From Pseudomonas sp. HAR-UPW-AIA-41 (GTDB lineage Bacteria; Pseudomonadota; Gammaproteobacteria; Pseudomonadales; Pseudomonadaceae): a stretch of DNA of 55,558 nucleotides. The DNA is taken from positions 1 to 55,558 of the forward strand of contig NZ_NSLB01000012.1 of NCBI RefSeq assembly GCF_002304225.1, read 5' to 3'. Below, piece after piece: positions 1-8,410 of the stretch; within the stretch, counting starts at the first letter, position 1; each line of letters starts with the position of its first letter. The position numbers and the translations under genes are program-made. The notes beneath the pieces were generated by a model that had not been told where the DNA came from, ran no database searches, and saw only the letters and a program-made list of their open reading frames with translations.

Positions 1-2
1 CC

Positions 3-590
3 GGCGACCAGTCAGCCGCGGTGCAGATCAAGCCGGTGCGCGCAGAGCCGCCAGTGGCGCCAGTCAGTGAGGCGCAGGAGGTGGCTGAGCCTGCTCCGGT
101 AAAACCGCCCGTGCCGCGTTTCGCCCTGCAGCTGTACCGCGCCGGTAATTGCCTGCTGCTGGTCGAGTTGCCGACCGGCGAACCTTTCCAGAGCCGCGAC
201 CCGGCCTACCTGCTGCTCAAGGATCTGCTGCGCGCCGCCGGCTTGCCGGATGCGCCGCAGCTGCTCGGTGAGCCGGTGCGCTGGCCGTTGCTGGCGCGTG
301 GCAATCTCGATCAGGGACCGCAGGCCGCCCGCGAGTTCGTTCAGGGCTATGTCATGGCCCGTGTTGAGGAGCAGGAGCAAGCTCCGGCCAGCATCTGGCT
401 GATCGGTTTGCCGGCGTTGCGTTTTGCCGGCGAAGCCGAAGCCGACAGCTATGAGCATGAGCTGTCCATCGACGGCATCGGTTCGGCCTGGGCCCTGCCG
501 GGTCTGGAGCTGCTGATGGATGAACCCGAGCGCAAGGCCCCGCTGTGGCGCGCCATGTGTCGGGTACGCCGTCGTTGGGAGACGTCATGA
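3..590 (+). CDS. holD: Probable DNA polymerase III psi subunit (HolD-like), 5' truncated
   Basis: The reading frame is open from the window edge to a TGA at 588-590, so the true start probably lies upstream; a GTG at 21 is the first in-window candidate. About 195 residues are visible: a proline/alanine-rich leader, then a compact domain ending in PERKAPLWRAMCRVRRRWE. That tail resembles the end of E. coli psi (an ALWQQICTYE-like segment). The gene overlaps rimI by ATGA, the same holD-rimI order as in E. coli. Psi bridges the clamp loader and SSB at the replication fork and is known to be highly divergent in pseudomonads. The call rests on position plus the C-terminal resemblance, not on a search; otherwise it is a Pseudomonas-conserved hypothetical protein. 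Confidence 0.6.
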   Translation, partial: GDQSAAVQIKPVRAEPPVAPVSEAQEVAEPAPVKPPVPRFALQLYRAGNCLLLVELPTGEPFQSRDPAYLLLKDLLRAAGLPDAPQLLGEPVRWPLLARGNLDQGPQAAREFVQGYVMARVEEQEQAPASIWLIGLPALRFAGEAEADSYEHELSIDGIGSAWALPGLELLMDEPERKAPLWRAMCRVRRRWETS

Positions 591-1036
591 GCCAGGTTAC
601 TTTCCGTCCCATGGTCGAGGCGGACCTCGATGCCGTGGTGGCCATCGAGCAGGCCGCCTTCAGCCATCCGTGGACGCGCAAGCTGTTTCAGGAAGGGCTC
701 TCCAGCTACCAGTGCTGGGTGATGTGCGCCGATGGCGTGCAGATCGGCCATGGCGTGATCCAGCTGATCCTCGACGAGGCGCACCTGCTCAATATCACCG
801 TCCGCCCACAGAGTCAGGGGCAGGGCTATGGCCTGCAATTGCTCGAACACCTGATGGCCGAGGCTGGCCGACAGGGTGGCCGCGAGTGTTTCCTCGAAGT
901 GCGCGCCAGCAACCAGTCGGCCTACCGCCTGTACGAGCGCTTCGGCTTCAACGAGATCGGCCGGCGCCGTGATTACTACCCGGCGGCCAACGGCCGTGAA
1001 GATGCGCTGGTCATGGCCTGCACGCTTTTGGACTGA
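587..1036 (+). CDS. rimI: Ribosomal protein S18-alanine N-acetyltransferase
   Basis: RimI transfers an acetyl group from acetyl-CoA to the N-terminal alanine of ribosomal protein S18. The 149-residue protein begins MSQVTFRPMVEADLDAV and carries the GNAT core: the acetyl-CoA loop QSQGQGYGLQLLEHL (motif A, Q/RxxGxG/A) and the typical ASNQSAYRLYERFGFNEIGRRRDYY segment seen in RimI. The ATG at 587 overlaps the preceding stop as ATGA, which argues for translational coupling and for this start over an in-frame ATG 42 bases upstream. The length matches the family (about 148-150 residues). Confidence 0.93.
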   Translation: MSQVTFRPMVEADLDAVVAIEQAAFSHPWTRKLFQEGLSSYQCWVMCADGVQIGHGVIQLILDEAHLLNITVRPQSQGQGYGLQLLEHLMAEAGRQGGRECFLEVRASNQSAYRLYERFGFNEIGRRRDYYPAANGREDALVMACTLLD

Positions 1037-1151
1037 GCCGTGACTGCCTGTCGGGCTGTCCTGTTTAGTCGGTGAATTTGACCATTCCGGCCTTTGTTGT
1101 GTTTGTGGTACTTCCGTACGATGTGCCCCATAACAACAAACAGGAGTGGGC

Positions 1152-2495
1152 ATGGAAACGCTTGATGTCGTGGTGGTCGGCGCCGGCATTTCTGGGCTGA
1201 CAGCGGCCTGGCGCCTGCAGCAGGCCGGGTGCAGTGTGCGGGTACTGGAAGCCAATGCTCGGGTCGGCGGGCGTACGCTCAATCATCAGTTCGCCGCCGG
1301 TGATGTGGTGGAGGTCGGCGGCCAGTGGGTCGGCTCGACCCAGGACCGCGTGCTGGCGCTGCTCCGTGAGTTGGCTCTGCCGACCTTTCCGCTGTGGAAC
1401 CGGGGCAACAACCTCACCCTGTTCGGCGGCAAGCTCAAACCCTATCGCGGTACCATTCCACGCTTTGCTCCCCATGTGCTGCTGGACGTGCTGCAGGCGC
1501 AATTGCGCTTTGAACGGCTGTCCCGGCAGATTCCCCTGGAAGACCCGGCGCGGCATCCGCGAGCCAGCGACTGGGACCGCATGACGTTCGCCGAATGGAT
1601 TCGGCGCACGCTGAAAACCGCCCATGGGCGCAAGGTCTTCGAGCTGATGGCCGGGGCCGTGTTTGCTGCCAGTCCCCATGAGTTTTCCCTGCTGCATGCG
1701 CTGTTCTACGTGAAGAGCGGGACCGACTTCGACACCATCCTCGCGGTCGAGGGCGGAGCCCAGCAGGACCGCATCGTCGGTGGTTCACAGCTGATCAGCC
1801 TGCGTCTGGCCGAGCGTCTGGGCGATGCCGTGCGCTGCGGGCAGGCGGTCCGTCGTGTGCTGCAGGACGATCAAGGCGTGCAGCTGTTCACCGATACCGA
1901 CAGCTTCCGTGCGCGCCGGGTGATCTTCGCCATCCCGCCGACGATGCTGCTGCGCCTGCAGATCGAACCGCTGCTGCCAGGCTGGCGCGATCAGCTCTTG
2001 CAGCGCCAGCCACAGGGCTGCGTGATCAAGTGCATGGCGCTCTACGAGCGGCCGTTCTGGCGCGAGCAGGGGCTTTCCGGGCAGGCTACCAGCGAGCACG
2101 GCCCGGTGCGCCTGACCTTCGACAACAGCTTGCCGGATTCGCCCCACGGCATCCTGATGGGCTTTATCGAAGGCGAGGAAGCCCGCCATTGGGCGGCCTG
2201 CACCGAGGCCGAGCGACGCGCCGTGGTGCTGGACTGCTTTGCCCGCTACTTCGGCGAACAGGCGCTGGCGCCGCGCGAGTACGTTGACAAGTGCTGGGCC
2301 GATGAGCCCTATGCCCGCGGTTGTTACGCCGCACTCTTTGCGCCGGGAGTGTGGACTGGCGGTGCGGCGCGTTTGCGCGAGCCGGTTGGGCGTCTGCATT
2401 TTGCCGGCACAGAGACCGCCACACGCTGGATGGGCTACTTCGATGGGGCCATCGAAGCGGCCGAGCGGGCGGTGGCTGAGGTACTCAGGGGCTGA
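1152..2495 (+). CDS. Flavin-containing amine oxidase family protein
   Basis: FAD-dependent oxidoreductase of the monoamine oxidase type, 447 residues, expected to oxidise an amine to an imine/aldehyde with release of hydrogen peroxide. The N-terminus shows the dinucleotide fold VVVVGAGISGLTAAWRL, followed by ANARVGGRT and EVGGQWVGSTQ, which contact FAD in this family. The C-terminal FAD motif is LHFAGTETATRWMGYFDGAIEAAERA. I chose the ATG at 1152 because an AGGAG box at 1142-1146 sits five bases upstream; a GTG at 1146 would overlap that box. The next gene starts 21 bases after the stop, so the pair is likely an operon. The natural substrate cannot be read from sequence. Confidence 0.85.
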   Translation: METLDVVVVGAGISGLTAAWRLQQAGCSVRVLEANARVGGRTLNHQFAAGDVVEVGGQWVGSTQDRVLALLRELALPTFPLWNRGNNLTLFGGKLKPYRGTIPRFAPHVLLDVLQAQLRFERLSRQIPLEDPARHPRASDWDRMTFAEWIRRTLKTAHGRKVFELMAGAVFAASPHEFSLLHALFYVKSGTDFDTILAVEGGAQQDRIVGGSQLISLRLAERLGDAVRCGQAVRRVLQDDQGVQLFTDTDSFRARRVIFAIPPTMLLRLQIEPLLPGWRDQLLQRQPQGCVIKCMALYERPFWREQGLSGQATSEHGPVRLTFDNSLPDSPHGILMGFIEGEEARHWAACTEAERRAVVLDCFARYFGEQALAPREYVDKCWADEPYARGCYAALFAPGVWTGGAARLREPVGRLHFAGTETATRWMGYFDGAIEAAERAVAEVLRG

Positions 2496-2516
2496 GAAGC
2501 TGAGGGAGTAACGCGA

Positions 2517-3740
2517 ATGTGCGACACCCTGGTGCTGCGTCAGGATGGCGTGAGCTGGCTGGCCAAGAACAGTGACAGAGAGCCGGCCGAGCCGCAGTTG
2601 TGGCGCTATTACCCGGCGGTTTCCGGCGATAGGGCGCGGAGGGTGCGGACGACCTATCTGGATATCCCGCAGCGTGCGGCGCGCCATGCCGTACTGCTCA
2701 GTCAGCCCAGCTGGATGTGGGGCGGCGAGATGGGCGTCAACCAGCATGGGGTAGCCATCGGCAACGAAGCGGTTTTTACCAAACTCACCCGCCGGCACGG
2801 CGAGGCACTGCTGGGCATGGATCTGCTGCGCCTGGGGCTCGAGCGCGGCGCCAGTGCCCGTGAGGCGCTGGCGGTGATCACCGAGCATCTGGAACGCTTT
2901 GGTCAGGCAGGCGCAGCGGGTTACCGCAACAAGCAGTTTCGCTACGACTCCAGTTTTCTCATTGCCGATCCACAGGAGTGCTGGGTACTGGAGACCGCCG
3001 GGCAGCTGTGGGCCGCCAAGCGTGTGGAGCGCTGGGCGATTTCCAATGCACTGACTCTGGGGCATGAGTACGATCTGTTTAGCACCGATCTGCCGCAGCA
3101 GGCCAGGGCCGCCGGTTGCTGGGATGGTCGGGGCGACTTTCATTTCGCCCGTGCCTTCGATACCCGTCTGCTGCCGTGGGTCGGCGGTGCCCACCGGCGC
3201 CGGGCGTGCAATCAGGCCTGGCTCGGGCGTGCCGACGGCGTGGGCTGGCGCGATCTGTTCGCAGTCTTGCGTGAGCACGGTGCGGCGGGCGATCACTGGT
3301 CACGGCACAACAACCGTCAGGTGTGCATGCATGCCGGCAGTTTCTGGCGGCCCTCGCAGACCACGGGCAGCCTGGTGGCACGCCTGGGGGAGGCGCCGCA
3401 GCTGGCGGTGACGGCAACCTCGGCGCCCTGTCTTGGTCTTTTCCAGCCACTGGATTTTGCATCGGCGGCGGGCAGCGCTCTGATCGCGCGGGAGAATGCG
3501 CCGGTCGAGGATGGCCTGTGGTGGCGCTTCGAGGCGGTACACCGGCGGGCGCTGGCTGATTCCGGGTTTCGTCAGGCATTGCGCCGATCACGCGATGAGG
3601 TGGAGGCGGCGTTGTGGTCCGGTGCTTTTGCCGCGCTGGATCCGCAGTATGCGCACGCCTGGCATGCCCGTTGGGGCGGCGAAGCGCAGGCCGTGGGGCT
3701 TAAGCAGTCACGCTGGTGGCGGCGCAACGCCGGGTTGTGA
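2517..3740 (+). CDS. Secernin / C69-family N-terminal-nucleophile hydrolase
   Basis: The 407-residue protein begins MCDTLVLRQDGVSWLAKNSDREPAEPQ. A Cys directly after Met followed by the KNSDR motif is the signature of the C69 dipeptidase/secernin Ntn-hydrolase family; removal of Met1 would expose Cys2 as the catalytic nucleophile. Other family-like segments are LSQPSWMWGGEMGVNQHGVAIGNEAVF and YDSSFLIADPQECWVLET. No signal peptide is seen, so it is probably cytoplasmic. It follows the amine oxidase gene by 21 bases and probably shares its transcript, which suggests a joint role in catabolising an amine or amide compound; that link is inference. Peptidase versus amidase activity cannot be decided. 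Confidence 0.78.
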   Translation: MCDTLVLRQDGVSWLAKNSDREPAEPQLWRYYPAVSGDRARRVRTTYLDIPQRAARHAVLLSQPSWMWGGEMGVNQHGVAIGNEAVFTKLTRRHGEALLGMDLLRLGLERGASAREALAVITEHLERFGQAGAAGYRNKQFRYDSSFLIADPQECWVLETAGQLWAAKRVERWAISNALTLGHEYDLFSTDLPQQARAAGCWDGRGDFHFARAFDTRLLPWVGGAHRRRACNQAWLGRADGVGWRDLFAVLREHGAAGDHWSRHNNRQVCMHAGSFWRPSQTTGSLVARLGEAPQLAVTATSAPCLGLFQPLDFASAAGSALIARENAPVEDGLWWRFEAVHRRALADSGFRQALRRSRDEVEAALWSGAFAALDPQYAHAWHARWGGEAQAVGLKQSRWWRRNAGL

Positions 3741-3896
3741 CCTCTGCTCGGTCACGGCCTGTCCAACAGGGCGGGCTACTGCGGCCATGTCCGGCCGCAG
3801 ATCAGGCTCGGCAGGCCTTGTATGCCCCTGTAAACTGCCGGTCCGGTCTGGCAGGACGAGGCCGGGGCACGGCTAGGGCCATCCGACGGAGGAAGC

Positions 3897-4541
3897 ATGA
3901 GCGATCTGCAGCAACTGTTTGACAACAACGCCCGCTGGGCGGAGGCGATCAAGGAAGAGGATCCGTCGTTCTTTGAAAAACTGGCCAAGCAACAGCTGCC
4001 CGAGTACCTGTGGATCGGCTGCTCAGATGCACGGGTGCCGGCCAACGAGATTGTCGGCCTGTTGCCGGGCGATCTGTTCGTGCACCGCAATGTGGCTAAC
4101 GTGGTGCTGCACACCGACCTCAATTGCCTCTCGGTGATCCAGTACGCGGTGGATGTGCTCAAGGTCAAACACATTCTTGTGACCGGTCACTATGGCTGTG
4201 GTGGCGTGCGGGCGGCCATGCAGGACACCCAGTTCGGCCTGATCGATGGCTGGCTGCGCACCATCCGTGATCTCTATTACGAGCAGCGCGAACACATCTC
4301 CCAGTTCGAGACCGAGGAAGAACGCGTTGATCGCCTGTGCGAGCTCAACGTGATCCATCAGGTGGCCAACGTCAGCCATACCACCATCGTGCAGAACGCC
4401 TGGCACCGCGGGCAGGACCTGTCGGTGCATGGCTGTATCTACGGCATCAAGGACGGCCGTTGGAAGAACCTCAATGTCACCGTCAGCAGTCTTGATCAGT
4501 TGCCGCCGCAGTATCGTCTGCGCCCCCTCGGACAATCCTGA
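3897..4541 (+). CDS. can: Beta-class carbonic anhydrase
   Basis: Interconverts carbon dioxide and bicarbonate in the cytoplasm. The 214-residue protein has the complete beta-class zinc site: Cys42 and the Asp44/Arg46 dyad in WIGCSDARVP, and His98 and Cys101 in VTGHYGCGGV. Length and N-terminus (MSDLQQLFDNNARWAEAI) match the Pseudomonas enzymes, and the gene lies near rimI and ychF as in P. aeruginosa. A strong GGAGGA ribosome-binding site precedes the ATG. The stop overlaps the next gene's start as TGATG, so translation is coupled to the EamA transporter. The 156 bases before this gene contain no further ORF I can support. Confidence 0.96.
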   Translation: MSDLQQLFDNNARWAEAIKEEDPSFFEKLAKQQLPEYLWIGCSDARVPANEIVGLLPGDLFVHRNVANVVLHTDLNCLSVIQYAVDVLKVKHILVTGHYGCGGVRAAMQDTQFGLIDGWLRTIRDLYYEQREHISQFETEEERVDRLCELNVIHQVANVSHTTIVQNAWHRGQDLSVHGCIYGIKDGRWKNLNVTVSSLDQLPPQYRLRPLGQS

Positions 4542-5446
4542 TGCTGTCCCGGGCCACGCTGGCCTGGCTCGGGCTGGCGTTGGCCAGCCTGATCTGGGCG
4601 GGTAATGCGCTGGTGGCGCGGGCCTTCTCCGGCACCATTCCGCCGCTGAGCCTGGCCTTCTGGCGCTGGGCCATCGCCCTGATGATCATTCTGCCGCTGG
4701 TCGCGCGCCCTCTGTGGCAGGCACGCCACATCCTGCAGCGTGCGGGCTGGCGACTGTGGGTCGCCGCCTTGCTGGCCATCAGCCTGTACAACTGTTTTCT
4801 CTATACGGCGGCGCTCAGTACGCCGGCGATCAATATCACCCTGGTCAGTACCTGCCTGCCGCTGGCGACCTTTATCGGCGCGGGTGTGCTGCTCGGGGAG
4901 TGGCCTTCCCGGCGCGCCTGGCTTGGCCTGATTGTCGCCATGCTGGGGCTGCTTTATCTGATCGCCAAGGGACAGCTCGGGCTGTTGCTGGGGCTGGATT
5001 TTGCCCAGGGCGACCTGCTGATGCTGCTGGCCACGCTCGACTGGGCGCTGTACTCACTGCTGTTACGGCGCTGGCAGGGCTATTTCCAGCTGCCGCCACT
5101 GGTGCTGCTGGGGGCGCTGGTGCTGCTGGGTACCCTGATGCTGACGCCGCTGTATGCCTGGGATCTTTACCGGGGGGCGACCTTCGAGCTCAATCTGCCC
5201 AATGCACTGGCCATTCTCTACACCGCCGCTCTGGCCTCTGTGCTTGCTTATCACCTGTGGAATCTGGGTGTGGTTGAGCTGGGGGCGGCGCGTACGGCCA
5301 TGAGCAATTACCTGATGCCGGTATTTACCGCGCTGCTCGGCTGGTGGCTGCTGGATGAATCGCTGCAGCTTTATCACTGGGTCGGCGGTGGCCTGATTCT
5401 GGCCGGGCTGCTGCTGGCGGGGCGGGTGCAGGAGCAAACGACATGA
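4541..5446 (+). CDS. EamA/DMT-family transporter
   Basis: A 301-residue, highly hydrophobic inner-membrane protein with about ten predicted membrane segments arranged as two EamA repeats (starting near LALASLIWAGNALVARAFSGTIPPLSLAFWRW and, in the second half, LLMLLATLDWALYSLLLRRW). Members of this drug/metabolite transporter family usually export amino acids or other small metabolites. Both ends overlap neighbours: TGATG with the carbonic anhydrase gene and ATGA with the downstream dehydrogenase, so the three genes form one translationally coupled string. The substrate is unknown; a product of the downstream dehydrogenase is a guess from context only. Confidence 0.88.
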   Translation: MLSRATLAWLGLALASLIWAGNALVARAFSGTIPPLSLAFWRWAIALMIILPLVARPLWQARHILQRAGWRLWVAALLAISLYNCFLYTAALSTPAINITLVSTCLPLATFIGAGVLLGEWPSRRAWLGLIVAMLGLLYLIAKGQLGLLLGLDFAQGDLLMLLATLDWALYSLLLRRWQGYFQLPPLVLLGALVLLGTLMLTPLYAWDLYRGATFELNLPNALAILYTAALASVLAYHLWNLGVVELGAARTAMSNYLMPVFTALLGWWLLDESLQLYHWVGGGLILAGLLLAGRVQEQTT

Positions 5447-6441
5447 GTTACTCGTTGTGCGTCATGGCGGGTGATGGCATCGGCCGCGAAGTGGTGCCGC
5501 CAGCCGTCGAGGTGCTGGAGAAACTGCTGCCCGGCTTGCGGGTGGTGGAGGCCGAGGCCGGCTGGGAGTGCTTTCAGAAACGCGGCGTTTCGGTGCCTGA
5601 AGCCAGCCTCGACTGCATGCGTGACTGCGGTGCCGGGCTCTTTGGCGCCGTCTCGTCGCCCAGTCGCAAGGTGGAAGGATATCGCAGCGCCATTCTCACC
5701 CTGCGTCAGCAATTGGGGCTGCACGTCAATCTGCGCCCGGTGCGCAGCTGGCCGCTGGTGTCTCCAAAAAGTGGGGTTGATCTGCTGATCCTGCGCGAGA
5801 ACAGCGAGGGGTTGTACAGCGGTCGCGAGCATTGGGAATCCGAAGGTGTGGCCATCGCCGAGCGGGTCATCAGCCGCGCCGCCAGCTCGCGTCTGGCCGA
5901 GTGTGCGGCCGCAGTGGCTCAGCAGCGTCAGGCGCGACGAATCACTCTGGTCCACAAGGCCAACGTGCTGCCGCTGACCTGCGGGCTGTTCCGTGACAGC
6001 TGCCGTGAGGTGCTGCAGGCCGCAGGCCTTGGTGAGCGGGTGGATGAGCGCCTGGTCGATGTGGCAGCGCTGCAGCTGGTGCAGCAGCCGGAGGCGTTCG
6101 ACCTGATCGTCACCAGCAACCTGTTCGGCGACATCCTCTCCGATCTGGCCTGCCACTGGGGCGGCGGCCTTGGTCTGGCGCCTTCGCTCAACTGGGGCAG
6201 TGGTCTAGCATTGGCCGAACCCGTACACGGCAGCGCACCGGACATTGCCGGAAGCGGCCGCGCCAACCCCCTGGCCGCGATACTGAGCGTGGGGCTACTG
6301 CTGCGCCATCACTGGCAGCAGCCTGAGCTGGCGGCTCGCCTGGAGAGTGCTGTCGAGGGTTTTCTGCAGGAGGAGGGCGGTATCGACTATGGCCGGGAGA
6401 CTACCCGGCAGATCGCCCAAGGCGTGTTGCAGCGCCTGTAA
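5443..6441 (+). CDS. Isocitrate/isopropylmalate dehydrogenase-family enzyme
   Basis: A 332-residue beta-decarboxylating dehydrogenase, which would oxidise a malate-type 2-hydroxyacid with NAD(P) and a divalent metal. It starts MSYSLCVMAGDGIGREVVPPAVEVLE and has the substrate-binding arginines in GYRSAILTLRQQLGLHVNLRPVR, LRENSEGLYSGRE, the KANVLPLTCGLFRD segment, the metal site TSNLFGDILSDLA and the nucleotide loop EPVHGSAPDIAGSGRANPLAAILS. The RENSEGLY stretch is more like homoisocitrate/tartrate-type members than LeuB or Icd, and no leuC/leuD lies nearby. It ends 14 bases before a bidirectional terminator. Substrate specificity is unresolved. Confidence 0.85.
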   Translation: MSYSLCVMAGDGIGREVVPPAVEVLEKLLPGLRVVEAEAGWECFQKRGVSVPEASLDCMRDCGAGLFGAVSSPSRKVEGYRSAILTLRQQLGLHVNLRPVRSWPLVSPKSGVDLLILRENSEGLYSGREHWESEGVAIAERVISRAASSRLAECAAAVAQQRQARRITLVHKANVLPLTCGLFRDSCREVLQAAGLGERVDERLVDVAALQLVQQPEAFDLIVTSNLFGDILSDLACHWGGGLGLAPSLNWGSGLALAEPVHGSAPDIAGSGRANPLAAILSVGLLLRHHWQQPELAARLESAVEGFLQEEGGIDYGRETTRQIAQGVLQRL

Positions 6442-6455
6442 ATGCGAGGCAAAGA

Positions 6456-6487
6456 AAAAGGGGTTCAGCTTGCGCTGAACCCCTTTT
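6456..6487. terminator. Bidirectional rho-independent terminator
   Basis: A 14-base-pair inverted repeat (AAAAGGGGTTCAGC and its complement) with a TTGC loop, flanked by A/T runs that give a U tract in both directions. It lies between the rightward dehydrogenase gene and the leftward tRNA-Met, so it can end both transcripts. Confidence 0.9.
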
Positions 6488-6492
6488 CAATA

Positions 6493-6569
6493 TGGTAGCA
6501 ACGAGTGGACTTGAACCACCGACCCCAGCATTATGAATGCCGTGCTCTAACCAACTGAGCTACGTTGCC
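6493..6569 (-). tRNA. tRNA-Met (CAT), elongator
   Basis: The minus strand folds into a complete 77-base cloverleaf: acceptor GGCAACG paired with CGTTGCT (first pair G-U), D arm GCTC...GAGC, anticodon stem CGGCA/TGCTG with loop TTCATAA (anticodon CAT), T arm GGTGG TTCAAGT CCACT, discriminator A and an encoded CCA. The canonical first pair distinguishes it from initiator tRNA. Confidence 0.95.
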
Positions 6570-6582
6570 ATCGATGGCGCGC

Positions 6583-6611
6583 ATTTTCCTCGCATCGGTT
6601 TTTAGTGTCAA
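6583..6611 (-). promoter_or_regulatory. Sigma-70 promoter of tRNA-Met
   Basis: On the minus strand a perfect -35 TTGACA (6606-6611) is followed after 17 bases by GAAAAT (6583-6588, four of six to consensus), then a GC-rich stretch GCGCGCC just before the tRNA. A GC-rich discriminator is typical of stringently controlled stable-RNA promoters. Confidence 0.7.
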
Positions 6612-6647
6612 CCCCGTCTGCGAAAAAATATGCGCGCTTTCAAACGC

Positions 6648-7748
6648 TTAGACGTTGAAGCGGAAGTGCATCACGTCGCCATCCTTGACGATGTATTCCT
6701 TGCCTTCCAGGCGCCATTTGCCGGCTTCCTTGGCGCCGGCTTCGCCCTTGTACTGGATGAAGTCGTCGTAGGCGATGACTTCGGCGCGGATAAAGCCTTT
6801 CTCGAAGTCGGTGTGGATGACTGCTGCAGCCTGAGGGGCGGTGGCGCCGACGCGCACGGTCCAGGCGCGGACTTCCTTGACCCCGGCGGTGAAGTAGGTC
6901 TGCAGATTGAGCAGCTGGTAGCCGGCGCGGATCACGCGGTTCAGGCCCGGCTCTTCAAGGCCGAGGGCTTCGAGGAACATGTCCTTTTCCTCGCCGTCGT
7001 CGAGTTCGGCGATTTCCGCTTCGATCTTGTTGCACACCGGCACGACAATGGCGCCTTCTTCCTCGGCGATGGCCTTGACCACGTCGAGGTGCGGGTTGTT
7101 CTCGAAGCCGTCTTCGGCCACGTTGGCGATGTACATCACCGGCTTGCTGGTGAGCAGGTGGAAGCCGCGGATGATCAGCTTCTCTTCGTTGCTCATGTTC
7201 TTCATCAGGCTGCGCGCCGGCTTGCCTTCGGTGAAGTGGGGGATCAGTTTTTCGAGGATGGCTTTCTGCGCGAGAGCTTCCTTGTCGCCGCCCTTGGCGT
7301 TGCGGCTGACCTTCTGCAGTTGCTTCTCGCAGCTGTCGAGGTCGGCGAAGATCAGTTCCAGGTCGATGATCTCGATGTCGCGCTTGGGGTCGACGCTGTT
7401 GGACACGTGAATCACGTTTTCGTCTTCGAAGCAGCGCACGACATGCGCAATCGCGTCCGTCTCGCGGATGTTGGCGAGGAATTTGTTACCCAGGCCTTCA
7501 CCTTTGGAGGCGCCTGCTACCAGGCCGGCGATGTCGACGAACTCCATGGTGGTGGGGATCACGCGCTCGGGCTTGACGATGGCGGCCAGGGTATCCAGGC
7601 GCGAGTCGGGCATCGGCACAATGCCGCTGTTCGGCTCGATGGTGCAGAACGGGAAGTTCTCGGCGGCAATGCCGGACTTGGTCAGGGCGTTGAACAGGGT
7701 GGACTTGCCGACGTTAGGCAGGCCGACGATGCCGCAGTTGAATCCCAT
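6648..7748 (-). CDS. ychF: Redox-regulated ribosome-associated ATPase YchF (OLA1 family)
   Basis: A 366-residue Obg-like P-loop protein that binds the ribosome and hydrolyses ATP in preference to GTP in this family. It starts [23 protein letters not shown] (Walker [10 protein letters not shown]), with switch region [19 protein letters not shown], the degenerate G4 segment around [12 protein letters not shown], and the C-terminal TGS-like domain ending [46 protein letters not shown]. Length is exactly that of the family. It lies 33 bases downstream of pth, the usual pth-ychF order in gammaproteobacteria. Confidence 0.97.
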   Translation of the reverse strand: MGFNCGIVGLPNVGKSTLFNALTKSGIAAENFPFCTIEPNSGIVPMPDSRLDTLAAIVKPERVIPTTMEFVDIAGLVAGASKGEGLGNKFLANIRETDAIAHVVRCFEDENVIHVSNSVDPKRDIEIIDLELIFADLDSCEKQLQKVSRNAKGGDKEALAQKAILEKLIPHFTEGKPARSLMKNMSNEEKLIIRGFHLLTSKPVMYIANVAEDGFENNPHLDVVKAIAEEEGAIVVPVCNKIEAEIAELDDGEEKDMFLEALGLEEPGLNRVIRAGYQLLNLQTYFTAGVKEVRAWTVRVGATAPQAAAVIHTDFEKGFIRAEVIAYDDFIQYKGEAGAKEAGKWRLEGKEYIVKDGDVMHFRFNV

Positions 7749-7781
7749 GGTGTGTCCCTCGCGCGCGCTGGCGGTAAAGAA

Positions 7782-8372
7782 TCAGGAGGTGGCCTTCTGG
7801 CTGTGCAGGGTCTGCATCGCTTTGGTCATGTTGCCTGCGAGCACATCCGGCAGTACGCCGAGGGCGAAATCGATGCTGGTATCCAGCAGGTCCTGTTCGC
7901 TGCGCGGAGCGCGGCCGAGGACGTAGCCGGAAACCTGGCTGCTGTGCCCGGGGTGGCCGATGCCAAGCCGCAGGCGATGGAAATTGTTCTGGTTGCCGAG
8001 CTGGGCAATGATGTCGCGCAGCCCGTTGTGCCCGCCGTGTCCGCCGCCCTGTTTGAGCTTGGCGACGCCCGGAGGCATGTCGAGTTCGTCGTGGGCCACC
8101 AGAATGGCGTCCGGAGCGATCCGGAAGAAGTTCGCCAGTGCCGCCACGGCCTGGCCGCTGCGGTTCATGTAGGTGGTGGGGATCAGCAGACGAACATCGC
8201 GGCCCTGATGGCTGAACTTGCCGGTCAGGCCGAAATACTTTTTGTCGGCGCTCAGTGCGGCGCCCATCTGGGCAGCTACGCGCTCAACAAAAAGGGCTCC
8301 TGCGTTATGCCGGGTCTGGTCGTATTCCGGGCCCGGATTACCCAGGCCGACGATCAGTTGAATGGCAGTCAC
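7782..8372 (-). CDS. pth: Peptidyl-tRNA hydrolase
   Basis: Releases tRNA from peptidyl-tRNAs that drop off the ribosome. The 196-residue protein starts [32 protein letters not shown], containing the substrate-binding Asn and catalytic His of the family. It continues with [17 protein letters not shown], the HDELDMPPG segment with the catalytic-site Asp, and [12 protein letters not shown]. It sits 38 bases downstream of rplY on the same strand, in the standard rplY-pth-ychF cluster. Confidence 0.97.
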   Translation of the reverse strand: MTAIQLIVGLGNPGPEYDQTRHNAGALFVERVAAQMGAALSADKKYFGLTGKFSHQGRDVRLLIPTTYMNRSGQAVAALANFFRIAPDAILVAHDELDMPPGVAKLKQGGGHGGHNGLRDIIAQLGNQNNFHRLRLGIGHPGHSSQVSGYVLGRAPRSEQDLLDTSIDFALGVLPDVLAGNMTKAMQTLHSQKATS

Positions 8373-8410
8373 GACAGGAGCCCTCTTCTAGAAAGCAGGG
8401 GCCGGAGTGA

